Shown here: positions 27,866 through 36,877 of the stretch, piece by piece
How positions within the stretch are numbered: the stretch's first letter is position 1
Layout: each line of letters starts with the position of its first letter
Source: a virus
DNA: 57,263 nt
IMG/VR virus record: IMGVR_UViG_3300042114_000075
Coordinates: 1-57,263 of that record
Strand: one strand, 5' to 3'
Position numbers and translations under genes: made by a program
Notes under the pieces: model-generated
Database searches by the model: none
What the model saw: the letters and a program-made list of their open reading frames with translations, nothing else
What the model was told of the DNA's origin: nothing

Positions 27866-28711
27866 ATGGAATTTAAAAAGAAACATTTAAAGGAAATAAT
27901 CGATACAAATGGCGACCTAATTGGAACGGATGCCATACCAACAAATGATGCAAATGCAGATACTGCTGCTCATGGTACAACCGACCAAAATGCTAAAATA
28001 GGACAACAACCATTCAGGTATGATATGTTGGGTCGTTTCGGCTTTACGTTAATGCCATTCATGGAAGGTGTTGAAGAAAACGATGGTCAGGCGGCACTTG
28101 TTAATGACTTAGCCAAATTAATGTATGATAAGTACATGTCAACAATTGAGTATTATTACAAAAATCCGAATAAGTTAAAATCTGATTTTAGGGTGCATTC
28201 TGAACATGATTTTGAAAGTCAGCCGGAACATAATAAGAAAATTGATTTTGATTTAGCAAAAGATATTGTGAAAATTGTTCAGAAGCATTTCGAAGATGCA
28301 TTTAAAGAACCACAACAAATTGATGAATCATTTGATTTAACAATACCTTTTGATGATAAAATCAAAGAAATACTGAGAAATCTACTTAGGGGAAGTACTT
28401 ACGATAAAACAGACATACTTGACCAAAGAATAGACCAATTACTTGCCGTAAATGCAGTCTGGCTTGAAAAAGCAAAACAGATGTATGGTGCAGAAGAAAT
28501 TGCAAAAAAGTTAATCAAATATGAAGAGAACTTAAATGAAATCGATATGATTGAAGATAAGATGCTCGGCAAAAGGGGTGAAGATGAAATGACCAAAAAA
28601 ACTGATGATAATGGTGTTAGGTCAAAGAAACTTCAAAAGATTGCTGGTCTAATAAATAAATTGGAAAAGAAAGATATAGATAAACTTATTAATTTGTTGG
28701 AGAGGAAATGA
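27866..28711 (+). CDS. Protein of unknown function, possible capsid-targeted protein
   Basis: A 281-residue acidic, helical protein. N-terminus MEFKKKHLKEIIDTNGDL carries a Lys-rich start and an L-K-E tripeptide at residues 8-10, similar in style to short capsid-targeting leaders of T4 internal proteins. An Ala/Asn/Thr-rich stretch follows, then FRYDMLGRFGFTLMPFMEG, several helices (LAKLMYDKYMSTIEYYYKN), an I-D-E-S linker near residue 155 and a Lys/Glu-rich C-terminus (LQKIAGLINKLEKKDIDKLI). No enzymatic motif was recognised. The stop TGA overlaps the ATG of the next small ORF. A structural or internal head role is suggested only by context and the leader. Confidence 0.55.
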   Translation: MEFKKKHLKEIIDTNGDLIGTDAIPTNDANADTAAHGTTDQNAKIGQQPFRYDMLGRFGFTLMPFMEGVEENDGQAALVNDLAKLMYDKYMSTIEYYYKNPNKLKSDFRVHSEHDFESQPEHNKKIDFDLAKDIVKIVQKHFEDAFKEPQQIDESFDLTIPFDDKIKEILRNLLRGSTYDKTDILDQRIDQLLAVNAVWLEKAKQMYGAEEIAKKLIKYEENLNEIDMIEDKMLGKRGEDEMTKKTDDNGVRSKKLQKIAGLINKLEKKDIDKLINLLERK

Positions 28712-28896
28712 AAAAATTAAATACTTGTGAATTTATCGATAAGGCATTAATTATTCATAAACATGAATACGATTATTCGTTGGTCGATTATGTGAACTCA
28801 GAAACAAATAATTATCATTTACTTCGAATAGGATTTAACGAAATAAATGAGATTGATAAAATATTAGATTCATATGAACCAATATTTAAAAGATAA
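28708..28896 (+). pseudogene. Remnant of a zinc-finger/Vsr-type homing endonuclease
   Basis: This 62-codon ORF joins two pieces of a known kind of phage homing nuclease. Residues 8-30 (FIDKALIIHKHEYDYSLVDY) match the start of the zinc-finger repeat in the nuclease at 42122 (FISRANKLHVNKFDYSLVVY). Residues 38-60 (LLRIGFNEINEIDKIL) look like the extreme C-terminus of such enzymes. The zinc-binding cysteines and the nuclease core are missing, so an internal deletion has left a dead scar. It overlaps the end of the gene before it by 4 nt and the start of the Nudix gene by 23 nt. Confidence 0.6.
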
Positions 28897-29623
28897 AACC
28901 TATATAATACCACCAGACGTACTTAAAGTTATTGAAATAGCAAAAGCATCAAGTCCTGATGGTAATGGTATTAAACGTGCTAATTATCTGCTTAAAAACG
29001 GTGTGGTAACATATCATGTTCTTAAGCGTTTGAAGAATTTCTTCGACCATTTTGATGCCAATACGGAGGATAAGAACCAACATGCTCTTGCTGGTGGTGA
29101 ATTGATGCGTTCTTTCGTTGAGAGAACATTAAATGCCAACAGGGATGCTGTTAGAAGGTCAAAAACTGCCAGAGCAATGCCATACCAAACGCCAAGGCTT
29201 ACCGAAGCTAAAGCTGAGAAGAAAAAAGAAATTGTTAAAAATGCTATTGCAATCATTGTTGATAAGGACAATAAGATTTTACTATTAAAACGTGCTGATG
29301 TTAAAAATGGTTGGGGAAATAATCAATATGGTTTAGTTGGGGGTGGTATTGAAAAAAATGAGACACCGCAACAAGCAGTTGAAAGAGAAATTGAGGAAGA
29401 AACAGGATTGAAAATTAAAAAATTTCATAAGACCTTTAAAATTCAAAGAAATCCCAATACTATTGAATATGTATTTGCTTGTAGATATAGTGGTGAGCCT
29501 ATTGATGTTACATTGAATGATGAACATGTTAATTATGGATGGTATGATATTAGTGAAATTATTTATTTAGATACTGTTCCAAATTTAAAAGGATATATAA
29601 CACTATCTTTCACTAAATATTAG
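28874..29623 (+). CDS. Nudix hydrolase fused to a conserved phage N-terminal domain
   Basis: A 249-residue two-part protein. Residues 1-105 are helical and basic (GIKRANYLLKNGVVTYHVLKR, FFDHFDANTED) with no known catalytic motif. Residues 117-249 are a Nudix fold with a complete Nudix box GX5EX7REUXEEXGU (about 157-179: G..., E, REIEEETGL), which binds the divalent metal. Nudix enzymes hydrolyse nucleoside diphosphates linked to another group, such as ADP-ribose, NAD, capped RNA or oxidised dNTPs; the substrate is not evident. An L-T-E-A tetrapeptide at 109-112 lies at the boundary between the two parts and could be a prohead protease site. Decayed homing endonucleases flank it on both sides. 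Nearby ART genes make an ADP-ribose-related substrate attractive, but this is inference. Confidence 0.82.
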   Translation: MNQYLKDKTYIIPPDVLKVIEIAKASSPDGNGIKRANYLLKNGVVTYHVLKRLKNFFDHFDANTEDKNQHALAGGELMRSFVERTLNANRDAVRRSKTARAMPYQTPRLTEAKAEKKKEIVKNAIAIIVDKDNKILLLKRADVKNGWGNNQYGLVGGGIEKNETPQQAVEREIEEETGLKIKKFHKTFKIQRNPNTIEYVFACRYSGEPIDVTLNDEHVNYGWYDISEIIYLDTVPNLKGYITLSFTKY

Positions 29624-29626
29624 ATT

Positions 29627-29960
29627 ATGATAATTTGTGAAATATATAAAATATTAAATTCTAAAACTAATAAAGTTTATATTGGTAGTTTAATTAATGT
29701 CAATAAAAGAATAAATAAGCACTTTAATGAACTAAGAAAAAATAAATACCACAACAAACACCTTCAATTTTCGTGATAATCATCTAGACTATAATGGCGA
29801 AAATTCGCCAAGAGCCAAATTAACCAATGAAATTGTATTGAAAATTAGAGAAGAATATAATAAAAATAAATCAACATATGTTGAATTAGGATTAATGTTT
29901 GGCGTTGACAAACGAAATGTTGGAAAAATTATTAAAAGAGAAAGATGGAAAAACCTATAA
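29627..29960 (+). pseudogene. Decayed GIY-YIG homing endonuclease
   Basis: ATG 29627 starts a 49-codon frame with a recognisable GIY-YIG N-terminus: ICEIYKILNSKTNKVYIG, then the Arg/Lys helix KRINKHFNELR. It stops at TGA 29774-29776. In the +1 frame from 29775 a second piece continues (GENSPRAKLTNEIVLKIREE, VELGLMFGVDKRNVGK, ending RERWKNL at 29960), the helix-turn-helix DNA-binding tail of the same enzyme class. The middle, with the catalytic Glu, is missing, so a deletion with frameshift has destroyed the enzyme. It fills the space between the Nudix gene and the late motif at 29965. Confidence 0.75.
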
Positions 29961-29964
29961 TTAC

Positions 29965-29973
29965 GTATTTATC
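29965..29973 (+). promoter_or_regulatory. GTATTTATC motif, candidate late promoter
   Basis: Begins 41 nt before ATG 30006, right after the decayed endonuclease. Confidence 0.5.
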
Positions 29974-30005
29974 ATAAATAACTTAAAATATTAACACAAA
30001 ACAAA

Positions 30006-30245
30006 ATGAGTAGATTAGAAGACATTAGCTTACCATTCAGAGAATGCACAATAGCTAAGAACGATTACGATAATAATGACGCTTACGTTGCTGGACACCC
30101 TGACGCATTATCAACGGGTGATGAATTGGGTAAAGGTGAAATGAATGGCGAAGTTGGAAGTGCAACCGACATTAAAACCAGAAGTGTTTTATTGTCAAAA
30201 AATAGGTATAATAAAAACAGAGAATATAACGCTGGTACTGCATAA
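30006..30245 (+). CDS. Small protein of unknown function (79 aa)
   Basis: The protein has the sequence style of a conserved small phage virion gene: LPFRECTIAKNDYD, then AYVAGHPDALSTGDELGKGE, GEVGSATDIKTR and a Lys/Asn-rich end. It lacks hydrophobic segments and predicted catalytic residues. It starts the operon with the WYL-like gene (1-nt gap) and is preceded by a late motif. Role unknown; I infer a virion or assembly protein. Confidence 0.55.
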   Translation: MSRLEDISLPFRECTIAKNDYDNNDAYVAGHPDALSTGDELGKGEMNGEVGSATDIKTRSVLLSKNRYNKNREYNAGTA

Positions 30246-30246
30246 T

Positions 30247-31119
30247 ATGTTGAATGAGCTAAAAATATTGTTTGATAACATCAAAACCTTTCGCCATTTA
30301 ATAACGGAGGCAGTAGGTCAGGAGGACATGGTTAAGTATATTGAAAACCATGAGCTTGTCTATATCTACTATGCTGGTGATGGAAAGAACCCAAGAGGTC
30401 AGCGAACAATAAGGCCGTATGTTTTAGGTACAAATACTTCTGGTCATTTGGTGATTAGAGCATGGCAGGAAAAAGGTAGAAGTGCTGACTTCATGAATGC
30501 TCCAACACGAGAGCCAAGTGTTGAACACGACTATTGGGATACCAGTAAGGGCAAAGTAGCTGGATGGCGTATGTTTAGACTCGATAAGATTGAAAAATTA
30601 TATCCTATAGGGAGAAAGTTTAACAATCCTGATGGTACTGTGATGATACCAGATAAATATAAAGAAGGTTCTGATGCTGACATACCTAATATTATTGCAT
30701 ATGTTTCAACTAAAACAGAGCCAATTACTGAACCTACACCGGTAAGCGGTACGACAAAAGCCGTTCCTGCAACATGGGGTGATAAAAATACTCGCAATAT
30801 TACAGCTAATGAGGTGACTATGTTACGTAACATAGCTAGGGATGTTTATAAGGAAAGAATTGGTAAATTTTATGTTGCTGTCAATGGTAATGGTGAATTT
30901 GTTGTAGTTCGTGACAAAAGTATTAACAAAGTACCAAAAAATGCTGTTGTGGGCAGTTTAACTGGTTTATATGATAAATTGGTTAATAAAAATGTTGAAC
31001 CAGACCAACAATTCTTTAAAGCAGCCAAGCAAAAATTTGACTCCGAAACTAAAAATCAACAGAAAAATACGGAACAACCAACAATTCCTTTTGAAAAGAA
31101 ATCTTTTTTTAAACCGTAA
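30247..31119 (+). CDS. WYL-like domain protein with a capsid-targeting-like N-terminus
   Basis: A 290-residue protein from ATG 30247, one nt after the previous TAA. Longer readings into the upstream gene are not credible. Residues 1-21 (MLNELKILFDNIKTFRHLITE) followed by Ala-Val-Gly resemble the short leader of T4 internal proteins, which ends in I-x-E and is removed by the prohead protease. Residues about 25-120 look like a WYL-type SH3-like barrel: a strand with VYIYYAGDG, RTIRPYVLGTN, GHLVIRAWQEKG and W-R-M-F-R-L-D-K-I. WYL domains sense ligands, often nucleic-acid derived, and regulate defence or nuclease systems. The Pro/Thr-rich middle and basic C-terminus (KNVEPDQQFFKAAKQK) are probably unstructured or DNA-binding. 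I infer an injected internal head protein. Confidence 0.6.
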   Translation: MLNELKILFDNIKTFRHLITEAVGQEDMVKYIENHELVYIYYAGDGKNPRGQRTIRPYVLGTNTSGHLVIRAWQEKGRSADFMNAPTREPSVEHDYWDTSKGKVAGWRMFRLDKIEKLYPIGRKFNNPDGTVMIPDKYKEGSDADIPNIIAYVSTKTEPITEPTPVSGTTKAVPATWGDKNTRNITANEVTMLRNIARDVYKERIGKFYVAVNGNGEFVVVRDKSINKVPKNAVVGSLTGLYDKLVNKNVEPDQQFFKAAKQKFDSETKNQQKNTEQPTIPFEKKSFFKP

Positions 31120-31120
31120 C

Positions 31121-31129
31121 GTATTTATA
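31121..31129 (+). promoter_or_regulatory. GTATTTATA motif, candidate late promoter
   Basis: Immediately follows the TAA of the WYL-like gene and begins 21 nt before ATG 31142, the closest spacing found. Confidence 0.55.
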
Positions 31130-31141
31130 AAAAATTATAAA

Positions 31142-31813
31142 ATGGCAGACAGGGTTAATTTAAACTTACTAAAGAATGAAATCGACAACCGTAAAAGGGA
31201 AAAGAATCAAATTTCAACAAATCCTAATGGTGTTTTCACTACAACGCCAACACGTGATGAGTTCCTGAGTGGATTACTTGAATCTTTTCAAACAGGTAGA
31301 GATACACATTCATCTGTATTAATTAAAGAAGTCGTAAATAAAGCAGCGGAGAAAATTGGTGAGCCTGCTCCAATGCGCAACACAGCAGTATTACCAATAT
31401 CAAATTCATCACCACAGCCACATAGAATATCAAATGTTGATATGTCGATAGAAAGGGAAGAACAATTATATATCGACCTTGAAAGAAAAAGAAAATCAAC
31501 AGTTATTGAATCAATCGAAGGTTTTAATAAGACACCACAGGTTGGTGCTCCTATGAATAATTATCAGCCACAATCTGCTCCAATGCAGTTAAACGAAGCA
31601 TATCTTACTGAAAACGTTAAGAAAATCGTCAATAATTATTTGATTGAGAATTTCGGACCAGTTGTTGAAGAAGCAATAAAGAGTACGATTCTTGAAATGT
31701 ATGCAGTTGAAAGGATAAAAGAAGTTCTGCAAGAAAATAAAGAACTGGTACGAACAGTAGTCTATGAAGTGTTTAAAGAAATACGTGAAAAACAAAATGC
31801 AAAGAAAGTGTAG
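31142..31813 (+). CDS. Protein of unknown function, scaffold- or internal-protein-like
   Basis: A 223-residue protein. ATG 31142 is preferred to a frame-open upstream Met because it follows the late motif. Residues 1-70 are charged and helical with R-D-E-F-L-S-G-L-L-E; residues 75-145 are low-complexity, Pro/Gln/Asn-rich and probably disordered; residues 155-223 form a strong amphipathic helix (KKIVNNYLIENFG, VVYEVFKEIREK). An L-N-E-A tetrapeptide at 150-153 separates the disordered and helical parts. No enzymatic motif. The composition recalls prohead core or scaffold proteins, which are helical and cleaved, but this is inference. The stop codon lies within the terminator stem. Confidence 0.5.
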   Translation: MADRVNLNLLKNEIDNRKREKNQISTNPNGVFTTTPTRDEFLSGLLESFQTGRDTHSSVLIKEVVNKAAEKIGEPAPMRNTAVLPISNSSPQPHRISNVDMSIEREEQLYIDLERKRKSTVIESIEGFNKTPQVGAPMNNYQPQSAPMQLNEAYLTENVKKIVNNYLIENFGPVVEEAIKSTILEMYAVERIKEVLQENKELVRTVVYEVFKEIREKQNAKKV

Positions 31814-31830
31814 GCAACTACACTTTTTTT
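31805..31830 (+). terminator. Rho-independent terminator overlapping the stop codon
   Basis: AAAGTGTAG (31805-31813), tetraloop GCAA, CTACACTTT, then a run of T. The TAG stop is part of the 5' stem, so ribosomes at the stop could affect folding. Confidence 0.88.
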
Positions 31831-31844
31831 TTACCATTATTTCT

Positions 31845-31853
31845 GTATTTATG
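31845..31853 (+). promoter_or_regulatory. GTATTTATG motif, candidate late promoter
   Basis: Begins 25 nt before ATG 31870 and 15 nt after the terminator; it serves the 1640-residue polyvalent gene. Confidence 0.55.
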
Positions 31854-31869
31854 CATATAGTATAATTAT

Positions 31870-34800
31870 ATGACATACGATGAATTTAAGAATTTCAAAC
31901 CACAGTTTGAAGCAATAAGGTCTTTTGCTGGTAGAATAGAAGCTGCCAAACAATATTTTGGCAAACCAATTGGTAGTGGTAGTGGTAGAATGGTGTTTAG
32001 TGTTGACGATGACAAGGTATTGAAATTGGCAAAAAACGCTAAAGGCATTGCACAAAACGAAGCCGAAACAGGCATTGGGTACTATCATGATACTCAACAC
32101 ATTGTAACAAAAGTATTTGATTCTGATGATAATAACAGTTCGTGGCTGGTTTCCGAAAAGGGCAAAAAGGTAAATGAAAGAAGAATCAAAGAGTTAACTG
32201 GTATTCCAAGTTTAAATGATTTATACATGTATCTTAGAAATTTTACCGAGCAAAATAATGGCAAGAAAAAGATGTTTGGACAATCAGAAGAAATTGTTGA
32301 CCTTCTCAATGAGAATGAATTTGCACAAGATTTAGATAATTTTATTGCTAATTATAACCAATCTGCAGGTGATATGGGCAGACCAAGTTCGTATGGCGAA
32401 GTTCTTCGTGATGGTCAACCTTCAATAGTTTTAACTGATTATGGATTAAATGATGAAGTTTATAATACATACTATGCACCAAAGAGACAGGCTTATCGAA
32501 TGTATGAGTTATATAACTTTGCAGATGGCAATGATGATATACTTTCAGATGCTGGCGGTGGTATGGACATTAGACATGGCATGTGGGCGCAAATGCCTTA
32601 TGGCGTTGGTGATGGTGATGGGGTTATAAATGAAGAGTTTGTGCATTTTGTTTCAAACAGGGACAAATATCCCAATATTCCAATGCCAAGTATGCCTTAT
32701 ATTGTTGAAGGCTTCCACGACATTGTAAACAATTTAAAAGAAATACTTGATAATCATAAAGATAAGAAAGGTTTTTATAAAAATTTATTAATTCTCCAAG
32801 ATTATTTAATCAGACAAAAGTTTTACGATAGAGAGCCGTTGGCACTTGAAGAATATTCTATTGGTAAAAAAGAAGTTCTAAACGAAGTAACTTACGATAG
32901 AGAAACTGCCGATGAAATAGCCAAGGAAGTTGCTGCAAAGAAAGGACTAAGTGCTCCAAAATATATTGGTGGTGGCTTATTTGGATATGCGTATGATATC
33001 GGCAATAATTTAATATTAAAAATAACCAATGATAATAGTGAAGCGTTTGAAAACATGGAACTTCTTGGCAAACCATTAAAATATATTGCAAAGCCATATA
33101 ATGTTTTTCAAATTAAATCACTTTCAAGATTCACTGGTAGGATGTATGCTATCGTATTGGAAAAACTCAGAACCGATGAATCATCATTTGAAGCCAGAAT
33201 GAAAAGGCTAAAATATGTTTTTGAGAAAATATTGAAAGAAAGTATGGTTTCCGTTATTTTAACATACGTAAATGGAAACAATGGCTATGTTGATACTGAT
33301 AAAGTTGAAAAGTACCTAACTAAAAACCCACAGGATATGGAGTTCTTTAACGCATTGCTAAATATTGCCAAAGAACTGAAAAAATATGGTGTTGAAAGTG
33401 TAGAGTATACAAATCCAAAAAATCTTGGTTATACTAAAGATGGTGATATAGGACTTTTTGATGTCGGCTTTACTGATTTAACATTAAATCCAAAGCCAGA
33501 ACAAATTGATTTATATGAATTTGGTGGTGATTCGCTATATTCACACACAGATAGTATTGGTGGCGATGAATTTCCAACATACAATACAAATGATACTTCG
33601 CCTTCAATTCAGAATGACCTGAATGCCAATTCAGCCATGTATAACGAAGACCTTGATTATAATCGTGTTAGTGATGCCACTCAGGATGAATATGTTATTG
33701 ATGAAAGAGTTATGTCTTCAATGGCTGGTAGCAGTACTGTTGATGTTAAGAAGAAATGTAGATTAGCAGGCAATGGTAATACAAGTACTGCATGTAATCA
33801 GGGTGATATTAGTAATTTGAACATCAAACCATTAAGAGAAATAATTGCTTTAGATTCACCAATCGGTAGTGATGGATGGAAGTCGTATAAAATTATGAAT
33901 GATGGTCAACCTGTTGGTGAAATGGAATTGACAGCATATCATAATCATAAGAATTATATTCAGTTGAGTAAAATTTTCATAAATAAAGACCAAAGACATC
34001 AAGGATATGCCCAAGATGCAATGGAACTATTAATCAACTATGCCGATACCAATAAAAAAATATTGGTATTAACACCTGATAATGTTTGGGGTGCAAGTAA
34101 AGAAAAACTAAAAAAATGGTATAAGACATTTGGTTTTGTAATGAATAGCGGGAGAAATACTGATTTTACTACAAGAGAATCAATGTATAGACTTCCAAAG
34201 GGTATGAAATTTGGTCAGTCGTTACACGAAGAACTTCTTGGTACTATTGACTATGAAGATGAAGATTTTAAAGACCCGATTGAAGCATTTAAAAATCCCA
34301 AATCAATTAAAAATATGAAACCCGATATTAGGGGAGTTATTGATAGCAAAACTGGTGATTTTTATGTTGCAAATGCAGTTAATTTTTTACATGCTGCACT
34401 TAATTTTTGGCTTAATAATAAATTAGGATTTAATTATGCTACTGATTTTAATTTAATATATCAGAATCCGTTTAAAATTGTTCCAGTTCAAAGAGACGAC
34501 AGTACAAATGTATTTAAATTAGGTGAATTGTATACAAGTGCGTTTGATGCTGATGAAATGGAAAAACTGATGCCACAAATTCAAAAAGTTTTGGATATGG
34601 CTAAAGCAAAAAATCCCGAAATTGAATTTAGTACTGAGGTAATCGACACACCAACATATCCGTTGAGAGAGGATATTGATGCCAGTGAAGCATATAGGGA
34701 TGAAGACGGATTGCAAACAATTATTGACGGAAAACGAAATATTGCTGGCTTTGTAACGTATAACAGAAAAGATGTTATTCGGAAGTTGGAAGATACGGGA

Positions 34801-36792
34801 CTAAATATACTTCCACTTACTGGAAACCCACATGGGTTAGTAATTGTATTTAATGACAGAGGCAGAGAAAATGCCATGAAGTTATGGAAATACGCAACAT
34901 CTAAAGGTGGTTATTTTGAAGATAATACACCAGAAGAAGCACGTTTTATTGGTAAGATGCTCCAATATACTGATGATTCAATAAAACGTTTTATTCATAG
35001 AATATATGATGAGAACGGTCAAAGAAGAAAAAAAATATATAATGAAGAAAGTCACGTCATAAATATAAATGAATATCCACAACAAATGGTAAAGGCTTAT
35101 GGTAAAACTGGTCTATATGATAAGGAGGATATGGATGCTATTTTATCAGTAACTGGTGGAGACCCATATACTAAATGGATTGCAGATATTTTTTATTATT
35201 TGACAAATCGTTATAATAAAAAAACGGCTACGCCAACAAAATTAACTGAAAGGGACAGGCAAATTCTTGTGGATGCTCATGAAAATATAAAAAGATATGA
35301 TAAAAATATCATACCCATTCACGATTTATATGCCCAAGAACATAATGCACATCCATTAGATAAAATGAATGATTTGAGAACCAGAGAGTTAATTATTGAA
35401 AAATTAAGAAAATTTCCAAGCATTTTACTTCGTAATTTAAGAGCAGATATAAGAGTGGAAAGAGACCATTATGAGTTAAATGAGTTATTCCAAACAGTTA
35501 AAGAAATTCAAAATATTTTAAAACTATTGGAACAAGTAAAACCGGAAAATAGGGAAAAGATTTATAAGAAAGTGTTTTCAAGTGCCAACGATACTTTTGC
35601 TGGCATAAAGAAAAGGCTTGATGATACAACAATACCATATCTTTCACAGGGTTTGGAGCGTGAAGATATTATTAAAAAAGTAGATGATATGGGTAATGAA
35701 GCCGAAATTTTATATGATAACAATAATATTTTGGTTGTGAAGATTATGAGTGCAGAAGCAATGGGATACATTGGTTGTAGCTCACAATGGTGTTTTGCAT
35801 CAAATCCAGAACACTATTGGGACAATTATACAAATCATGGTTTTGCAACAATCGTGTTTAATTTTAATGAACCAGAAAGCGAACCAAATAGAATGGTTGT
35901 TGTATTGGAAGATGGTAGTGTTTATGGCATGTATAATGAATATATAGAAGATGGTTATCAATATCTTAGTGATATTGGTGTGAATGATGTGATAAATCAA
36001 GACGTTAAAGATTATACCGAAGTTGATAAACATTTCAGCAAAATTCCACGCATGGGTGAAGTGAAAAATTTCAAAGAAAGTGTTGGTGATAAATATGATG
36101 AGAAACGTTTCAATGTGAAACCAGAGTTCAGCGATTTTGAAGACAAATATTCTGATTATCTTGGTAAACAAGCACAGGACGAAGTGGTGTATGACGATAC
36201 TAATATGGGAGGTACGTTGAAAATTATAAAGAATCCCAAATCATTATCCAATATAGGTCCTAACGTCAGAGGTGTTATTGATAGGGAAGGAAATTTTTAC
36301 ACGGAACAAAAAGTATCAGGTAAAGTACATAATGCAATTCTTGGTGTTTTAGAAGATTTGAAATTAATATCGGAAAATCGGAATTGGACTGAGGTTTTAC
36401 CAGTTAATTTCATTACTGTGATGCGATTATATAATACTAATGACATATATCTCGGTGAATCGAACACGATGATGACACCAACGGAAGATAGAGACCCACA
36501 TTATTATGGTGAAGGATATTGGGAAACTTTTCCAACATATGAAGAAGCAGAGCCAGTCTTTCAGAGTTTTATGAATTCAGCAAAGGCTAAAAATCCAAGG
36601 ATTAACTTCATAAATAAAAACATTGTTTACACCGAATATATAAAAGAATATAATAATTCTGATAATGGTGTTGATGGCTTAGAAAATAGCAGTACTTTTG
36701 CAGCCGAAATTCCAGTAACTAATTCAAGTGAATTAATGAAAGAAGAAATTGAAATTAAATATAATATTAAAGAGGCAAGACAATTAATGTAA
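31870..36792 (+). CDS. Polyvalent polyprotein: two kinase-like domains, GNAT, repeated NPKS domain, WCFA domain
   Basis: A 1640-residue multidomain protein. (1) Kinase-like, about 30-335: Gly-rich loop GSGSGRMVF, Lys strand KVLKLAKN, DFG-like LTDYGL. (2) Kinase-like, about 345-600: GGGLFGYAYD, LILKIT, IVLEKL, NPKNLGY and FDVG; the usual catalytic-loop Asp is not evident, so this may be a pseudokinase. (3) GNAT acetyltransferase, about 650-780: KIFINKDQRHQGYAQDAMELL and a W-Y-K-T-F-GF end. (4) NPKS domain, about 805-930. (5) Unknown, about 950-1050. (6) Unknown domain ending in the signature GCSSQWCFAS (about 1070-1375), a motif style common in phage proteins. (7) second NPKS domain, about 1450-1590. 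LNE, IDE, LHE, LRE, INE and FKE tripeptides ending at 339, 612, 787, 934, 1068 and 1403 lie between domains. I infer a packaged and processed effector set. Confidence 0.65.
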   Translation: MTYDEFKNFKPQFEAIRSFAGRIEAAKQYFGKPIGSGSGRMVFSVDDDKVLKLAKNAKGIAQNEAETGIGYYHDTQHIVTKVFDSDDNNSSWLVSEKGKKVNERRIKELTGIPSLNDLYMYLRNFTEQNNGKKKMFGQSEEIVDLLNENEFAQDLDNFIANYNQSAGDMGRPSSYGEVLRDGQPSIVLTDYGLNDEVYNTYYAPKRQAYRMYELYNFADGNDDILSDAGGGMDIRHGMWAQMPYGVGDGDGVINEEFVHFVSNRDKYPNIPMPSMPYIVEGFHDIVNNLKEILDNHKDKKGFYKNLLILQDYLIRQKFYDREPLALEEYSIGKKEVLNEVTYDRETADEIAKEVAAKKGLSAPKYIGGGLFGYAYDIGNNLILKITNDNSEAFENMELLGKPLKYIAKPYNVFQIKSLSRFTGRMYAIVLEKLRTDESSFEARMKRLKYVFEKILKESMVSVILTYVNGNNGYVDTDKVEKYLTKNPQDMEFFNALLNIAKELKKYGVESVEYTNPKNLGYTKDGDIGLFDVGFTDLTLNPKPEQIDLYEFGGDSLYSHTDSIGGDEFPTYNTNDTSPSIQNDLNANSAMYNEDLDYNRVSDATQDEYVIDERVMSSMAGSSTVDVKKKCRLAGNGNTSTACNQGDISNLNIKPLREIIALDSPIGSDGWKSYKIMNDGQPVGEMELTAYHNHKNYIQLSKIFINKDQRHQGYAQDAMELLINYADTNKKILVLTPDNVWGASKEKLKKWYKTFGFVMNSGRNTDFTTRESMYRLPKGMKFGQSLHEELLGTIDYEDEDFKDPIEAFKNPKSIKNMKPDIRGVIDSKTGDFYVANAVNFLHAALNFWLNNKLGFNYATDFNLIYQNPFKIVPVQRDDSTNVFKLGELYTSAFDADEMEKLMPQIQKVLDMAKAKNPEIEFSTEVIDTPTYPLREDIDASEAYRDEDGLQTIIDGKRNIAGFVTYNRKDVIRKLEDTGLNILPLTGNPHGLVIVFNDRGRENAMKLWKYATSKGGYFEDNTPEEARFIGKMLQYTDDSIKRFIHRIYDENGQRRKKIYNEESHVININEYPQQMVKAYGKTGLYDKEDMDAILSVTGGDPYTKWIADIFYYLTNRYNKKTATPTKLTERDRQILVDAHENIKRYDKNIIPIHDLYAQEHNAHPLDKMNDLRTRELIIEKLRKFPSILLRNLRADIRVERDHYELNELFQTVKEIQNILKLLEQVKPENREKIYKKVFSSANDTFAGIKKRLDDTTIPYLSQGLEREDIIKKVDDMGNEAEILYDNNNILVVKIMSAEAMGYIGCSSQWCFASNPEHYWDNYTNHGFATIVFNFNEPESEPNRMVVVLEDGSVYGMYNEYIEDGYQYLSDIGVNDVINQDVKDYTEVDKHFSKIPRMGEVKNFKESVGDKYDEKRFNVKPEFSDFEDKYSDYLGKQAQDEVVYDDTNMGGTLKIIKNPKSLSNIGPNVRGVIDREGNFYTEQKVSGKVHNAILGVLEDLKLISENRNWTEVLPVNFITVMRLYNTNDIYLGESNTMMTPTEDRDPHYYGEGYWETFPTYEEAEPVFQSFMNSAKAKNPRINFINKNIVYTEYIKEYNNSDNGVDGLENSSTFAAEIPVTNSSELMKEEIEIKYNIKEARQLM

Positions 36793-36828
36793 TTTTGACC
36801 CATTGCGTATCTTTTGTGAGGTTCTATA

Positions 36829-36837
36829 CTATTTATG
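36829..36837 (+). promoter_or_regulatory. CTATTTATG, variant of the late motif
   Basis: Begins 49 nt before ATG 36878. Its presence in the gap argues for the ATG start rather than a TTG at 36803 upstream of the motif. Confidence 0.42.
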
Positions 36838-36877
36838 GTCATGGAAAATAAATGGAGTAATAACGAAATTAATCTAC

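Noticed and set aside
36803-36877. TTG start extending the nucleotidyltransferase polyprotein
   Set aside because: It lies upstream of a late-motif variant, and the family N-terminus fits ATG 36878 well.
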